Shown: positions 1 to 8,005 of the stretch, in pieces
Layout: each line of letters begins with the position of its first letter
Numbering within the stretch: the first letter of the stretch is position 1
Assembly (NCBI RefSeq): GCF_900102465.1
Contig: NZ_FNBW01000008.1
Location: 124,001 to 188,000, forward strand
Length of the DNA stretch: 64,000 nt
Source: Thalassobaculum litoreum DSM 18839
GTDB taxonomy: Bacteria > Pseudomonadota > Alphaproteobacteria > Thalassobaculales > Thalassobaculaceae
Reading direction: 5' to 3'
Notes under the pieces: generated by a model
The model's database searches: none
The model's input: only the letters and a program-made list of their open reading frames with translations
What the model was told of the DNA's origin: nothing
Program-made: the position numbers and the translations under genes

Positions 1-149
1 TCGCGGTCGGGCAGGCGGCCGGGGCCTACGGCTTCTCCGCCCTGTACGACCGGGTCGGCTCCTATCCGCTGATCTTCGCGCTGGCGGCCGGACTGATGGC
101 GCTGGCCCTGGCGATCGACCTTGTGTGGGTGCGGCGCCCGACGCCATAG
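1..149 (+). CDS. MFS transporter, C-terminal end (partial)
   Basis: The window opens inside this gene; the frame starts at base 3 and ends at the TAG at 147-149. The visible 48 residues include a Gly/Ala-rich stretch, a short Tyr-Asp-Arg loop and a final hydrophobic helix followed by a positively charged cytoplasmic tail (VWVRRPTP). This is the usual end of a major facilitator superfamily permease, but substrate and subfamily cannot be told from this fragment. It lies 36 bases before the glycosyltransferase genes in the same direction and could belong to that transcript. Confidence 0.6.
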   Translation, partial: AVGQAAGAYGFSALYDRVGSYPLIFALAAGLMALALAIDLVWVRRPTP

Positions 150-185
150 TGCGGCCCGACGCAAACATCCACGCGGACCGAGCCC

Positions 186-1217
186 GTGCGCATTCTCTCG
201 ATCCTCGCCGGTGCCGCCAATGGCGGGGCCGAGACCTTCTTCGTCACCCTGGCCAAGGCTCTGGCCGAGGCGGGAGAGGAGTCGCGCGCGGTGATCCGTC
301 CGAATCCGCCGCGCCGGGCCGACTTGGAGGAGGGCGGCGTGCCGGTGTTCGAGGCGCCCTTCGGTTCCTGGCTCGACTTCCGAACGAAACCCGCCCTGCG
401 CCGCGTGGTGGCCGAGTTCCGGCCCGAGGTGGTGCTGTCCTACATGAGCCGGGCCAGTTCGTTCATGCCCGACGGCGACCACGCCAAGGTCGCCCGCCTG
501 GGCGGTTTCTATGACCTGAAGTATTTCCGCAACTGCGACCATCTGGCCTGCATCACCGAGGGCATCCGCCGCCATGTGATCCACCACGGCTGGCCGGCGG
601 ATCGCTGCAGCGTGATCGCCAATTTCGCCGAGCGCGACGACAGCCCGGCCGCCGACCGCGCCGCCCTGGGCGTGCCGGAGGGGGCGACCGTGGTCTTCAC
701 ACCGTCGCGCCTGCACAAGGTGAAGGGCTTCGACGTACTCATGCAGGCGGCGGTCGATCTTCCCAATGTCCATCTCTGGATCGCCGGGAGCGGGCCGGAG
801 GAGGCGGCGCTGAAGGCGCTGGCCGGCGAGCTCGGCATCGCCGACCGGGTCAATTTCCTTGGCTGGCGGCGCGACACCGGCGCGTTCTTCCGGAGCTGCG
901 ACATCGTCGCCTTCCCCTCGCGCCACGAGCCGTTCGGTACGGTGACCCTGGAGGCCTGGGCCTATGGCAAACCGCTGGTGACCACCGACGCGGACGGGCC
1001 GGCGGAGTTCGTGCGCGACGGCGAGGACGGGCTGGTTGTCCCCAAAGGCGAGGCCGCTCCCCTGCGCGACGCCCTGCGCCGGGTGATGGAGGAACCGGGG
1101 CTTGCCGACCGGCTTGTCGCCTCCGGCACGGCGCGGCACGCGGCGGACTTCACACAGGCCGCCTGCGTCGCCAATTACAGGGCGCTGTTCCAGCGACTTC
1201 GCGGCGTGGGTGCCTGA
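186..1217 (+). CDS. Glycosyltransferase family 4 (GT-B fold)
   Basis: This 343-residue protein probably transfers a sugar from a nucleotide-sugar donor to a glycan or lipid acceptor at the cytoplasmic membrane. The N-terminus has the GT-B entry motif with a glycine-rich loop (ILAGAANGGAETF). The C-terminal donor-binding half has SRLHKVKGFDVL, the GSGPEE turn and the E-x7-E motif EPFGTVTLE, which is the retaining GT4 signature. The start is GTG at 186. It heads a run of three glycosyltransferase genes of different families, which suggests one envelope polysaccharide or glycolipid pathway. Donor and acceptor are unknown. Confidence 0.88.
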   Translation: MRILSILAGAANGGAETFFVTLAKALAEAGEESRAVIRPNPPRRADLEEGGVPVFEAPFGSWLDFRTKPALRRVVAEFRPEVVLSYMSRASSFMPDGDHAKVARLGGFYDLKYFRNCDHLACITEGIRRHVIHHGWPADRCSVIANFAERDDSPAADRAALGVPEGATVVFTPSRLHKVKGFDVLMQAAVDLPNVHLWIAGSGPEEAALKALAGELGIADRVNFLGWRRDTGAFFRSCDIVAFPSRHEPFGTVTLEAWAYGKPLVTTDADGPAEFVRDGEDGLVVPKGEAAPLRDALRRVMEEPGLADRLVASGTARHAADFTQAACVANYRALFQRLRGVGA

Positions 1218-1295
1218 GGCGCGGGGGCTTCGTCATCGCCTTGTCCCGGCGAATCTGCTAGGAGAGGCGCCGTAACCTGTCCTTGCGCCCGGCCG

Positions 1296-2063
1296 ATGTC
1301 CGATACCCAGCCAGCCAGTTCCTCCCTGCCCGCGCTCAGCGTCATCGTTCCCGTCTGTGACGAGGCGGGCGCTATCGCCGCGTTGCTGCAGGAGATCCTC
1401 GACAAGGTCGGTGCCGCCTATCGGGTGGAAGTGGTCGTCGTCGATGACGGCAGCCGCGATGGCACCGACGGCATCGTCGCCGATCTGGCCGCCAGGGATC
1501 TCCGCATCACCCTGATCCGCCACAAGGCGCGCTCCGGCAAGAGTGCCGCCCTGCGTACCGGCGCGATGGCCGCGACCTCGCTGTGGATGGCGACGATCGA
1601 CGGCGACGGCGAGAACGACCCCGCCGACGTGGTCGCCATGGCAGCGCAGATCGACGCCACGAGCGTCGGCAGGGTCGGGCTCGTCGCCGGCATCCGGCGG
1701 CGGCGCACGGCCGGCATCCGGCGATTGATCGCCTCGCGCATCGGCAATGGGGTGCGTCGCTTCCTGCTGCGCGACGACTGCCCCGACACGGCCTGCGGGC
1801 TGAAGGTGCTGCCGCGCCCGCTGTTCCTGGCCTTCCCCTATTTCGACAGCCTGCACCGCTACATGCCGGCGCTGACCAGGCGCTACGGCTTTGAGACCGT
1901 GCATGTCTCCGTCGATGACCGGCCGCGCATGGCGGGGCGGTCGAAATACACCAATATCGGCCGCGCCCTGGTCGGGATCGTCGACCTGCTGGGCGTGGTC
2001 TGGCTCCTGCGCCGCACGACGGTCGGCGCCAACCCCGTTGCGAAAGCGGATCGCGCGCCATGA
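1296..2063 (+). CDS. Glycosyltransferase family 2, polyprenyl-phosphate sugar transferase type
   Basis: This 255-residue protein has the GT2 nucleotide-sugar fold: VIVPVCDEAGAI at the start, VVVVDDGSRDGTDG (DDGS motif) and the metal-binding Asp motif IDGDGENDP. The length and the RSKYTNIGRAL segment near the end resemble dolichol- or undecaprenyl-phosphate sugar synthases such as DPM1 and ArnC. Such enzymes charge the lipid carrier used by GT39 transferases. The next gene is a GT39 protein whose ATG overlaps this stop by four bases, so the two are almost certainly translationally coupled donor-maker and donor-user. The sugar is not known. Confidence 0.88.
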   Translation: MSDTQPASSSLPALSVIVPVCDEAGAIAALLQEILDKVGAAYRVEVVVVDDGSRDGTDGIVADLAARDLRITLIRHKARSGKSAALRTGAMAATSLWMATIDGDGENDPADVVAMAAQIDATSVGRVGLVAGIRRRRTAGIRRLIASRIGNGVRRFLLRDDCPDTACGLKVLPRPLFLAFPYFDSLHRYMPALTRRYGFETVHVSVDDRPRMAGRSKYTNIGRALVGIVDLLGVVWLLRRTTVGANPVAKADRAP

Positions 2064-3739
2064 TGCCCGATGTGCCCCAGGCACCGAATGCCCTGTCGCC
2101 TCGCCAATGGCTGCTGGTCCTGGTGATCGCGGTGGCGGCGCTGATGCCGGGGATCTTTCAGATCCCGGCGATGGACCGCGACGAGGCCCGCTACGCCCAG
2201 GCCTCGCGCCAGATGCTGGAAAGCGGCGACCTGGTCGATATCCGCTTCCAGGACGTGCCGCGCCATGTGAAGCCGGTTGGCACCTACTGGCTGCAGGCGG
2301 CCAGTGCACAGATCCTCGGCGGCGGACCGCAGGCGGGGATCTGGACCTACCGCATGCCGTCCCTGCTGGCCGCCATCGGCATCGTCGCCATGACGGCCTG
2401 GCTGGCTGCCCGGCTCGGCGGGGCGACGGCGGGTGTCGCGGCCGGCATCGTCATGGCGCTGGCGCTGATCACCGGCGTGGAGGCGCGCACGGCGAAGACC
2501 GATGCGCTGCTGGTTGCGGCCATCCTGGCGGCGCAGATCGCCCTGCACCGCATCGCCACCCACCCGGACCGACCCGACGGCTTCTTCGGCGGCGGGCTGC
2601 GGTCGCCGGCGGCGTTCTGGCTGTTCCACGGTATCGGGCTGCTGATCAAGGGACCGATCATCACCCTGGTCGTCGGCACGACCATCGCCGCCTGGTGCCT
2701 GTGGAACCGCGATCGGGAGCTGCTGCGGCGGCTGTACTGGCTGCCGGGTGTGGCGCTGACCCTCGCCGTGGTCGCGCCCTGGGTGGTCGCGATCACCCTG
2801 AAGGTCGGCCCCGGCTTCCTGCAGGAAGCCATCGGTCATGCCCTGCTCGGCAAGGTCGCCCGGGGCGACGATTCCCACGGCGCGCCGCCGGGCTATCACA
2901 GCCTGTTCTTCCTGCTGGTGTTCTGGCCCGGGACCGCGCTGGCCGCGGGCGGCGCGATGCTGGCCTGGACCCGCCGGATCTCGCCGGATATCCGGTTCCT
3001 GATCTGCTGGATCGTGCCGACCTTCGTGGTGTTCGAGGCGGTGGCGACCAAGCTGCCGCACTACACCTTCCCCGCCTATCCGGCGATGGCCGTGCTGGCC
3101 GGACTGTTCCTGGCCGGCGGGACCGGTCTGATCGCCGGGGGCAAGGGCCGGATCGCCCAGCGGGTGCTGGGGGCGATCGCCGTGCTGGTGAGCCTCGCGG
3201 TCGCCGCGGTTCCGGTCGCCGCCAAGATCCATCTGACGGGTACCGTCACGCCGGCGACCATCGCCGCCACCGGCGTGGGCCTCGTGGTCGTGGTCCTGAT
3301 GATCCGGTTCCTGGCGGAGCTGTCGCTCGCGCGGCTGGTCCAGCTCGCCGTCGGCGTCTGCGTCTTCTATGGCCTGACCTTCGCGGTGGTGGCGCCGTCG
3401 CTCGACCGCCTGTGGATCGCCCGGTCGCTGCAGCCGGTGATCGCGCGGGCGGGGAGCTGCGAGACCGGGCCGCTGGTGACCGCCGGCTTTTCCGAGCCGA
3501 GCATGGTGTTCGTCCACGGCACCGATATCCGCCTCAGTGATGCGACCGGCGCACTGGACATCCTGGCCGCCAACCCGATCTGCGCCGTCGCCGTGGTCGA
3601 GCGCCGGCAGCGGGACGATTTCCTGGCCGGCGTGGATGCCCTCGGCCTCAAGGTCGAGGCGATGGGGGAGGTGAGCGGGCTGAACTATTCCCGCGGCAGG
3701 GAGATCGACATCACGGTCTACCGGGTCGTCACCCAGTAG
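2060..3739 (+). CDS. ArnT-like GT39 membrane glycosyltransferase
   Basis: This 559-residue polytopic membrane protein has the luminal MDRDEARYAQ motif (about residues 33-42) followed by VKPVGTYWLQAAS. That is the catalytic loop of ArnT/PMT-type transferases, which use a polyprenyl-phosphate sugar on the periplasmic face. Many hydrophobic helices follow, and then a hydrophilic C-terminal domain of roughly 90 residues. It overlaps the upstream GT2 gene by four bases (ATGA), which fits a pathway where GT2 loads the lipid carrier and this enzyme delivers the sugar to lipid A, another glycolipid or a protein. Lipid A aminoarabinose transfer is possible but not shown. Confidence 0.88.
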   Translation: MMPDVPQAPNALSPRQWLLVLVIAVAALMPGIFQIPAMDRDEARYAQASRQMLESGDLVDIRFQDVPRHVKPVGTYWLQAASAQILGGGPQAGIWTYRMPSLLAAIGIVAMTAWLAARLGGATAGVAAGIVMALALITGVEARTAKTDALLVAAILAAQIALHRIATHPDRPDGFFGGGLRSPAAFWLFHGIGLLIKGPIITLVVGTTIAAWCLWNRDRELLRRLYWLPGVALTLAVVAPWVVAITLKVGPGFLQEAIGHALLGKVARGDDSHGAPPGYHSLFFLLVFWPGTALAAGGAMLAWTRRISPDIRFLICWIVPTFVVFEAVATKLPHYTFPAYPAMAVLAGLFLAGGTGLIAGGKGRIAQRVLGAIAVLVSLAVAAVPVAAKIHLTGTVTPATIAATGVGLVVVVLMIRFLAELSLARLVQLAVGVCVFYGLTFAVVAPSLDRLWIARSLQPVIARAGSCETGPLVTAGFSEPSMVFVHGTDIRLSDATGALDILAANPICAVAVVERRQRDDFLAGVDALGLKVEAMGEVSGLNYSRGREIDITVYRVVTQ

Positions 3740-3824
3740 GCGGACCGTTGAGGTAATGACAGTGCGGCCGGTCGTTCCGTAAGGTCGGCGCTGTCCAGTC
3801 CCGTCCCCGATCCGGAGAGCTTCC

Positions 3825-5048
3825 GTGTACGACCTTCTCGACCGCCTCAGCATCGTCGAGGCATCCGCCTTCGTCGCCGCCCCGCTCGCCGCCATGACCC
3901 TGGCGCAGCTCGGAGCCGAGGTGATCCGGGTCGACATGATCGGCGGCGGGCTCGACTACAACCGCTGGCCGCTGTCGAAGGAGACCGGGCGCAGCCTGTA
4001 CTGGGCCGGTCTGAACAAGGGCAAGAAGTCTGTGGCGGTGAACCTGCGCGACCCGCGCGGCCGCGAGCTGGTGCAGACCCTGGCGACCCGCCCGGGCGAC
4101 GACGCCGGCATCCTGCTGACCAACTTCGCCGGCCTGCCCTGGCTGTCCCAGGAGGTGCTGGAGGAGAAGCGGGCCGATGCCATCTCCGTCGCGGTGAAGG
4201 GCAGCCCGGACGGCTCCCCCGCCGTCGACTACACGATCAACTGCGCCGTCGGTTATCCGCATCTCACGGGGCCGGATACAACGCCGGTGAACAACGTGCT
4301 GCCGGCCTGGGATGTGGGCTGCGGCCTGCACGCGGCGCTGGCCATCGTCGCCTCGGTCGACCGGCGCAAGCGGACCGGCAGGGGCGGCCGGGCCGAGGTG
4401 GCGCTCAGCGACGTCGCCATGGCCATGGTCGGCAACATGGGCCAGATCGGCGAAGTGCAGCGCAACGGCGTCGACCGCGGCCCGATCGGCAACGACCTCT
4501 ACGGTGCCTTCGGCCGCGATTTCGGCACGTCGGACGGCCGCCGGGTGATGATCTCCGCCATCACCGTCAAGCAGTGGAAGGGCTTGTGCCGGGTCGCCGG
4601 GATCGAGCAGACGGTCGCCGGGCTGGAGAGCGCCCTGGGCGCCGACTTCACCGACGAGGGCCAGCGCTTTGAATGGCGCAAGGTGCTGTTCGCGCTGATC
4701 GAGAAGTGGTCGGGCGCCCACACCCTGGACGCGGTCGGCGCCGCGCTGACCGAGGCCGGCGTGACCTGGGGGCCGTATCAGACGGTCGGACAGATGCTGG
4801 CCGACGACTGGCGCGCCTCGGAGAAGAACCCGCTGTTCCAGACGGTCACCCATCCGGAGGTGGGCGACGTGCTCACCCCCGGCTCGCCGATCGATTTCCG
4901 CAGCCTGGAGCGCCTCCCGGTCACCCCGGCGCCGGCGCTGGGCCAGCACACCGACCAGGTTCTGGCCGAGGCGCTCGGCCTCGACAGCGGCGCCATCGGC
5001 AAGCTGCACGACGACGGGATCGTGGCGGGGCCGGTGCAGGGGGCCTAA
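3825..5048 (+). CDS. CaiB/BaiF family III CoA-transferase, 2-methylfumaryl-CoA isomerase-like
   Basis: This 407-residue enzyme moves CoA between carboxylates and is probably cytosolic. Family signs are LAQLGAEVIRVD near residue 30, NKGKKSVAVNLRDPRGRELV around residue 65, and PAWDVGCGLHAALAI, whose Asp sits where family III enzymes carry the acyl-forming aspartate. The segments DYNRWPLSKETGRSLYWAGL and PAVDYTINCAVGYPHLTGP resemble, from memory, the mesaconyl-CoA C1-C4 transferase (2-methylfumaryl-CoA isomerase) of the 3-hydroxypropionate cycle. That assignment is inference, because no other cycle gene is near. The start is GTG. Confidence 0.8.
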   Translation: MYDLLDRLSIVEASAFVAAPLAAMTLAQLGAEVIRVDMIGGGLDYNRWPLSKETGRSLYWAGLNKGKKSVAVNLRDPRGRELVQTLATRPGDDAGILLTNFAGLPWLSQEVLEEKRADAISVAVKGSPDGSPAVDYTINCAVGYPHLTGPDTTPVNNVLPAWDVGCGLHAALAIVASVDRRKRTGRGGRAEVALSDVAMAMVGNMGQIGEVQRNGVDRGPIGNDLYGAFGRDFGTSDGRRVMISAITVKQWKGLCRVAGIEQTVAGLESALGADFTDEGQRFEWRKVLFALIEKWSGAHTLDAVGAALTEAGVTWGPYQTVGQMLADDWRASEKNPLFQTVTHPEVGDVLTPGSPIDFRSLERLPVTPAPALGQHTDQVLAEALGLDSGAIGKLHDDGIVAGPVQGA

Positions 5049-5061
5049 CGGACGATCCTGA

Positions 5062-5092
5062 CCGTCATCCCGAAACAAGTTCGGGATGACGG
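5062..5092. terminator. Palindrome between convergent genes, probable bidirectional terminator
   Basis: Two perfect 13-base arms (CCGTCATCCCGAA and its complement) flank a five-base loop. The element lies between the convergent stops at 5048 and 5116, so it may stop transcription from both sides. There is no long T tract. The CGTCATCCCG core recurs at 13742-13877 and 32636-32668, so it is also a member of a dispersed palindromic repeat family. Confidence 0.6.
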
Positions 5093-5115
5093 ATGGTGCT
5101 GGCGGGGCTGGAGGA

Positions 5116-6180
5116 TCAGAGCGCCAGCAGATCCGCGAACTCGTTCAGCGCCCGCCGGGTGCGGCCCTGCTTGCCCACGCGCGGCCGGGCGGCGAGGAGG
5201 GCTCTCAGGATCGCCTCCTCGCTCGCCTCGATGGTGGCGCGGAAGACCCGATCGATCGCATCCTCGTGCAGGACGCTGCGGGTCATGACCTTGGTGTTTT
5301 TCGGCGCGTGCGGAATCGGCTCGGCGGTGGAGACGGCGAGCGCGATATCGCCGCTGCCGGAGCCGAGATGGGAGCCGGTGCGCACGATGCCCGCTCCCGC
5401 CCGGGTGGCGACGCGGCGGAGCTGACGGGCGTCGAGCGGCGCGTCGGTGGCGATCAGGACGATGATCGAGCCCTTCTCCGCGTCCGCGGTTTCCGCCGCG
5501 ATCCGTTCGGCGATGGCGGGCCCGACCGCCCGGCCGTCGATCCGCAGGTCCGCCAGCCGTCCCATGTTGCACAGGGTGAGCACGCCCAGCGTGTAGTCGC
5601 GCCTGCTGACCCGCACGACCCGCGACGCGCTGCCGATCCCGCCGGCCAGGCCGTAGCAGCTCATGCCCGTCCCCGCGCCCACGTTGCCCTGCTCGAACAC
5701 CGTCGCCGCCGCGTCGAGGGCGGCGCGGACATGGCTCTCCTGCACGTGCAGGCCGCGGATGTCGTTCAGCCAGGCGCCGTCGTTGCATTCCATGACGACG
5801 GGGTTCACGGTGCCGGTCGTGTCGCCGATCTCGGGGGTGGTCTCCAGCATGTGTCGCACCAGCGCGGCCGCCGCGGTTCCGACCGACAGGGTGTTGGTCA
5901 GCACCACCGGCGTCTCCAGAGTGCCGAGCTCCTCCACCTGGACCAGGCCGATGCTCTTGCCGAAGCCGTTCAGCACATGGGCGGCGGCCGGCAGCTTGTC
6001 ACGGAAGGGATTGCCGTCGTGGAACCGGACGGCGGTCACGCCCGTCTGGACCGCGCCGTCGGACAGCGTCACATGACCGACGGCGACGCCCGGCACGTCG
6101 GCGATGCTGTTGGCGGGACCGCTCGCCAGCTCGCCGATGCGGATGCCGAGGGAGCGGAGGGAGGTCGAATGCGGAGACAT
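5116..6180 (-). CDS. P1 family peptidase, DmpA/BapA-type N-terminal nucleophile aminopeptidase
   Basis: This 354-residue protein belongs to the self-cleaving DmpA family, which removes N-terminal D- or beta-amino acids or acts as an L-aminopeptidase. Conserved blocks are SIADVPGVAVGHVTL near residue 25, LTNTLSVGTAAAA near 95, NPVVMECNDGAWLNDIRG near 126-143 and GNVGAGTGMSCYGLAGGIG near 165-183. The autoproteolysis site is Gly237-Ser238 in KGSIIVLIATDAP; Ser238 would become the N-terminal nucleophile of the small subunit. The ATG at 6180 was chosen because a longer frame would run into the divergent gene at 6302. No signal peptide is evident, and the natural substrate is unknown. Confidence 0.88.
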   Translation of the reverse strand: MSPHSTSLRSLGIRIGELASGPANSIADVPGVAVGHVTLSDGAVQTGVTAVRFHDGNPFRDKLPAAAHVLNGFGKSIGLVQVEELGTLETPVVLTNTLSVGTAAAALVRHMLETTPEIGDTTGTVNPVVMECNDGAWLNDIRGLHVQESHVRAALDAAATVFEQGNVGAGTGMSCYGLAGGIGSASRVVRVSRRDYTLGVLTLCNMGRLADLRIDGRAVGPAIAERIAAETADAEKGSIIVLIATDAPLDARQLRRVATRAGAGIVRTGSHLGSGSGDIALAVSTAEPIPHAPKNTKVMTRSVLHEDAIDRVFRATIEASEEAILRALLAARPRVGKQGRTRRALNEFADLLAL

Positions 6181-6301
6181 GCGGCGGCTTTCTTCGTGAG
6201 TAGGGCGGAACCGGCACGGCTCCGCCCCCATATATAACGGCCATAGGCATGATGTCCGCCCGCGCCGATGCGGAGGGCGGCCCGGATCAAGAAAGAAACC
6301 C

Positions 6302-7369
6302 ATGAAACTCTTCGAGTGCCAGAACTGCGGCCATCTTCTGTATTTCGAGAACACCGCCTGCGTGCGGTGCGGCCACAGCCTGGGGTATCTGCCCGGACAG
6401 GCACAGCTCAGCGCCCTGCAGCCGGCGCCGGAGGCGGGGTTGTGGCAGGCGCTCGGCGACACCGACCACCTGTACCGGGCCTGCGCCAATGCCGAGCATG
6501 GCGCCTGCAACTGGATGGTACCGGCGGGGAACGGCGAGGCGTACTGCCGCGCCTGCCGGCTGAACCGGACCGTGCCGAACCTGGGCCATCCGGAGCGCCT
6601 GGAGCTCTGGCGGCCGCTGGAGGCGGCGAAGCGCCGGCTGATCTACAGCCTGCTGCGGCTCGGCCTGCCGGTGCAGAGCAAGGACGACGATCCGGACAAG
6701 GGTCTCGCCTTCGACTTCCTGGCGGCGGAGGATTCAGGCGAGCCGGTCACGACCGGCCACGCGAACGGGGTCGTCACCATCGATCTCGCCGAGGCCGATC
6801 CGGTCGCGCGCGAGCAGATGCGCACAGAGATGACCGAGACGTACCGCACGCTGCTGGGGCATTTCCGCCACGAGATCGGGCATTACTACTGGGCGGACCT
6901 GGTGGCCGGCACGCAATGGCAGGAGCCCTGCCGCGCCCTGTTCGGGGACGAGCGTGCCGATTACGGCGAGTCGCTTCAGCGGCACTACGAGAACGGCCCG
7001 CCGGCCGACTGGCCGAACCGGTTCATCAGCGCCTATGCCACGGCCCATCCCTGGGAGGATTTCGCCGAAAGCTGGGCGCATTACCTTCACATCGTCGACA
7101 CGTTGGAGACGGCGAAGGCCTTCGGCATGACGATCCGCGCGCGCGCCGGCACCGACCCGATCCTGGCGATGGAGGTCGAGTTCGACCCGTATCGCACGGC
7201 GGATTTCGACGCTCTGGTGGGCGCGTGGGTGCCGCTGACGGCTGCGGTGAACAGCCTGAATGCCAGCATGGGCCAGCCGGACCTGTACCCGTTCGTGCTG
7301 GCAAACGATGTGATCGAGAAGCTGCGCTTCATCCACCGACTGGTCCGGGAGGACACCGCGGTCGGATAG
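6302..7369 (+). CDS. Zinc-ribbon putative metallopeptidase
   Basis: The 355-residue protein begins with a zinc ribbon made of two CxxCGH knuckles (CQNCGH at 6-11, CVRCGH at 20-25). A second cysteine set follows near residues 60-85. The catalytic-like HExxH motif is in FRHEIGHYYW at about residues 187-196, followed by an acidic, aromatic region (WEDFAESWAHYLHI) that could provide the third ligand. This matches the family often annotated as putative zinc-binding metallopeptidase or DUF2248-type. It has no export signal, so it probably acts in the cytosol. Function and substrate are not established. Confidence 0.82.
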   Translation: MKLFECQNCGHLLYFENTACVRCGHSLGYLPGQAQLSALQPAPEAGLWQALGDTDHLYRACANAEHGACNWMVPAGNGEAYCRACRLNRTVPNLGHPERLELWRPLEAAKRRLIYSLLRLGLPVQSKDDDPDKGLAFDFLAAEDSGEPVTTGHANGVVTIDLAEADPVAREQMRTEMTETYRTLLGHFRHEIGHYYWADLVAGTQWQEPCRALFGDERADYGESLQRHYENGPPADWPNRFISAYATAHPWEDFAESWAHYLHIVDTLETAKAFGMTIRARAGTDPILAMEVEFDPYRTADFDALVGAWVPLTAAVNSLNASMGQPDLYPFVLANDVIEKLRFIHRLVREDTAVG

Positions 7370-7404
7370 GGCTCCAGTTGGATGGGGCCCGGTGGGAAGG
7401 AGCC

Positions 7405-7599
7405 TCAGAAGCCCGCGCTGGAATGGGAGCTGATCGTGCCACCTTCGCGCCAGGCGGCGGTTCCCTTGCAGCGCTTGCAGACGCGCTCGCCGGACCATTC
7501 GCTCAGGAATTCCTCCTGACACCGCAGACACGAGCGGGTCTGGGGCGGCGGGGCGACGGGGGCATCGAGCTGGTCGCTGGGGGCAGAAACGGAACTCAT
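7405..7599 (-). CDS. Small zinc-ribbon protein (64 aa)
   Basis: This very small protein has a Pro/Ala-rich N-terminus and one compact zinc knuckle pair, CLRCQEEF then VCKRCKG, with 14 residues between the CxxC motifs. The spacing supports a structural zinc finger rather than a chance frame. A purine-rich ribosome site (GAGAGGA) precedes the ATG at 7599. It converges on the zinc-ribbon peptidase gene with only 35 bases between stops. Similar short zinc-finger proteins occur in alphaproteobacteria without known function. Confidence 0.6.
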   Translation of the reverse strand: MSSVSAPSDQLDAPVAPPPQTRSCLRCQEEFLSEWSGERVCKRCKGTAAWREGGTISSHSSAGF

Positions 7600-8005
7600 A
7601 GAGGGGTCCTCTCGTATTGAAGTCCTGCAAGAGTCGAACCGTCGGCTGCGAACGGGTTCGGCGGGTCTACGCGAGAAACTGACGGCAGACCGACCCGGCG
7701 CCGGTTGGCGTCAGGAGAAGGCAGTCTTCCGGATCGGCGATCCACGCGACCCGGAAATCAGATGTGCAGCCATCGTGATATGGGGAGAGATTAATAATTT
7801 ACTATGCGACAATTTGGATGATCGAAAGTTTATTGCCCGACGGACCCGAAACAGGGTCGTCAAAGCTCTTGCCGGGGGGCAGGGAGGGTCGGGTTTCGGT
7901 GTCGCCCGAAACTGTTGTCGGGCACTGCGTCCGACCTCTTGCCCCGGTCGGTCTCGACGGCCATGATCGCCCCTCTTTATCGCCACCCGTCGAGGACGGA
8001 ACTCA
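7600..8005. other. Intergenic region with probable divergent promoters
   Basis: No gene is visible in these 406 bases. The region includes a local AT-rich island around 7780-7835, unusual for this GC-rich window, which probably carries the promoter of the ThDP enzyme gene at 8006. A short hairpin-like repeat (GCCCGA/TCGGGC, about 7904-7923) lies in the leader. I recognise no riboswitch or tRNA. Confidence 0.4.

Noticed and set aside
1883-3937. Long open frame of 684 codons on the minus strand across the glycosyltransferase genes
   Set aside because: It is antisense to genes with clear domain motifs and its translation is rich in Arg, Gln, Asp and His without any recognisable pattern, typical of a GC-rich shadow frame.
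5062-5092. CRISPR-like repeat
   Set aside because: Only single palindromic copies exist at each place, with no regular spacers and no cas genes.
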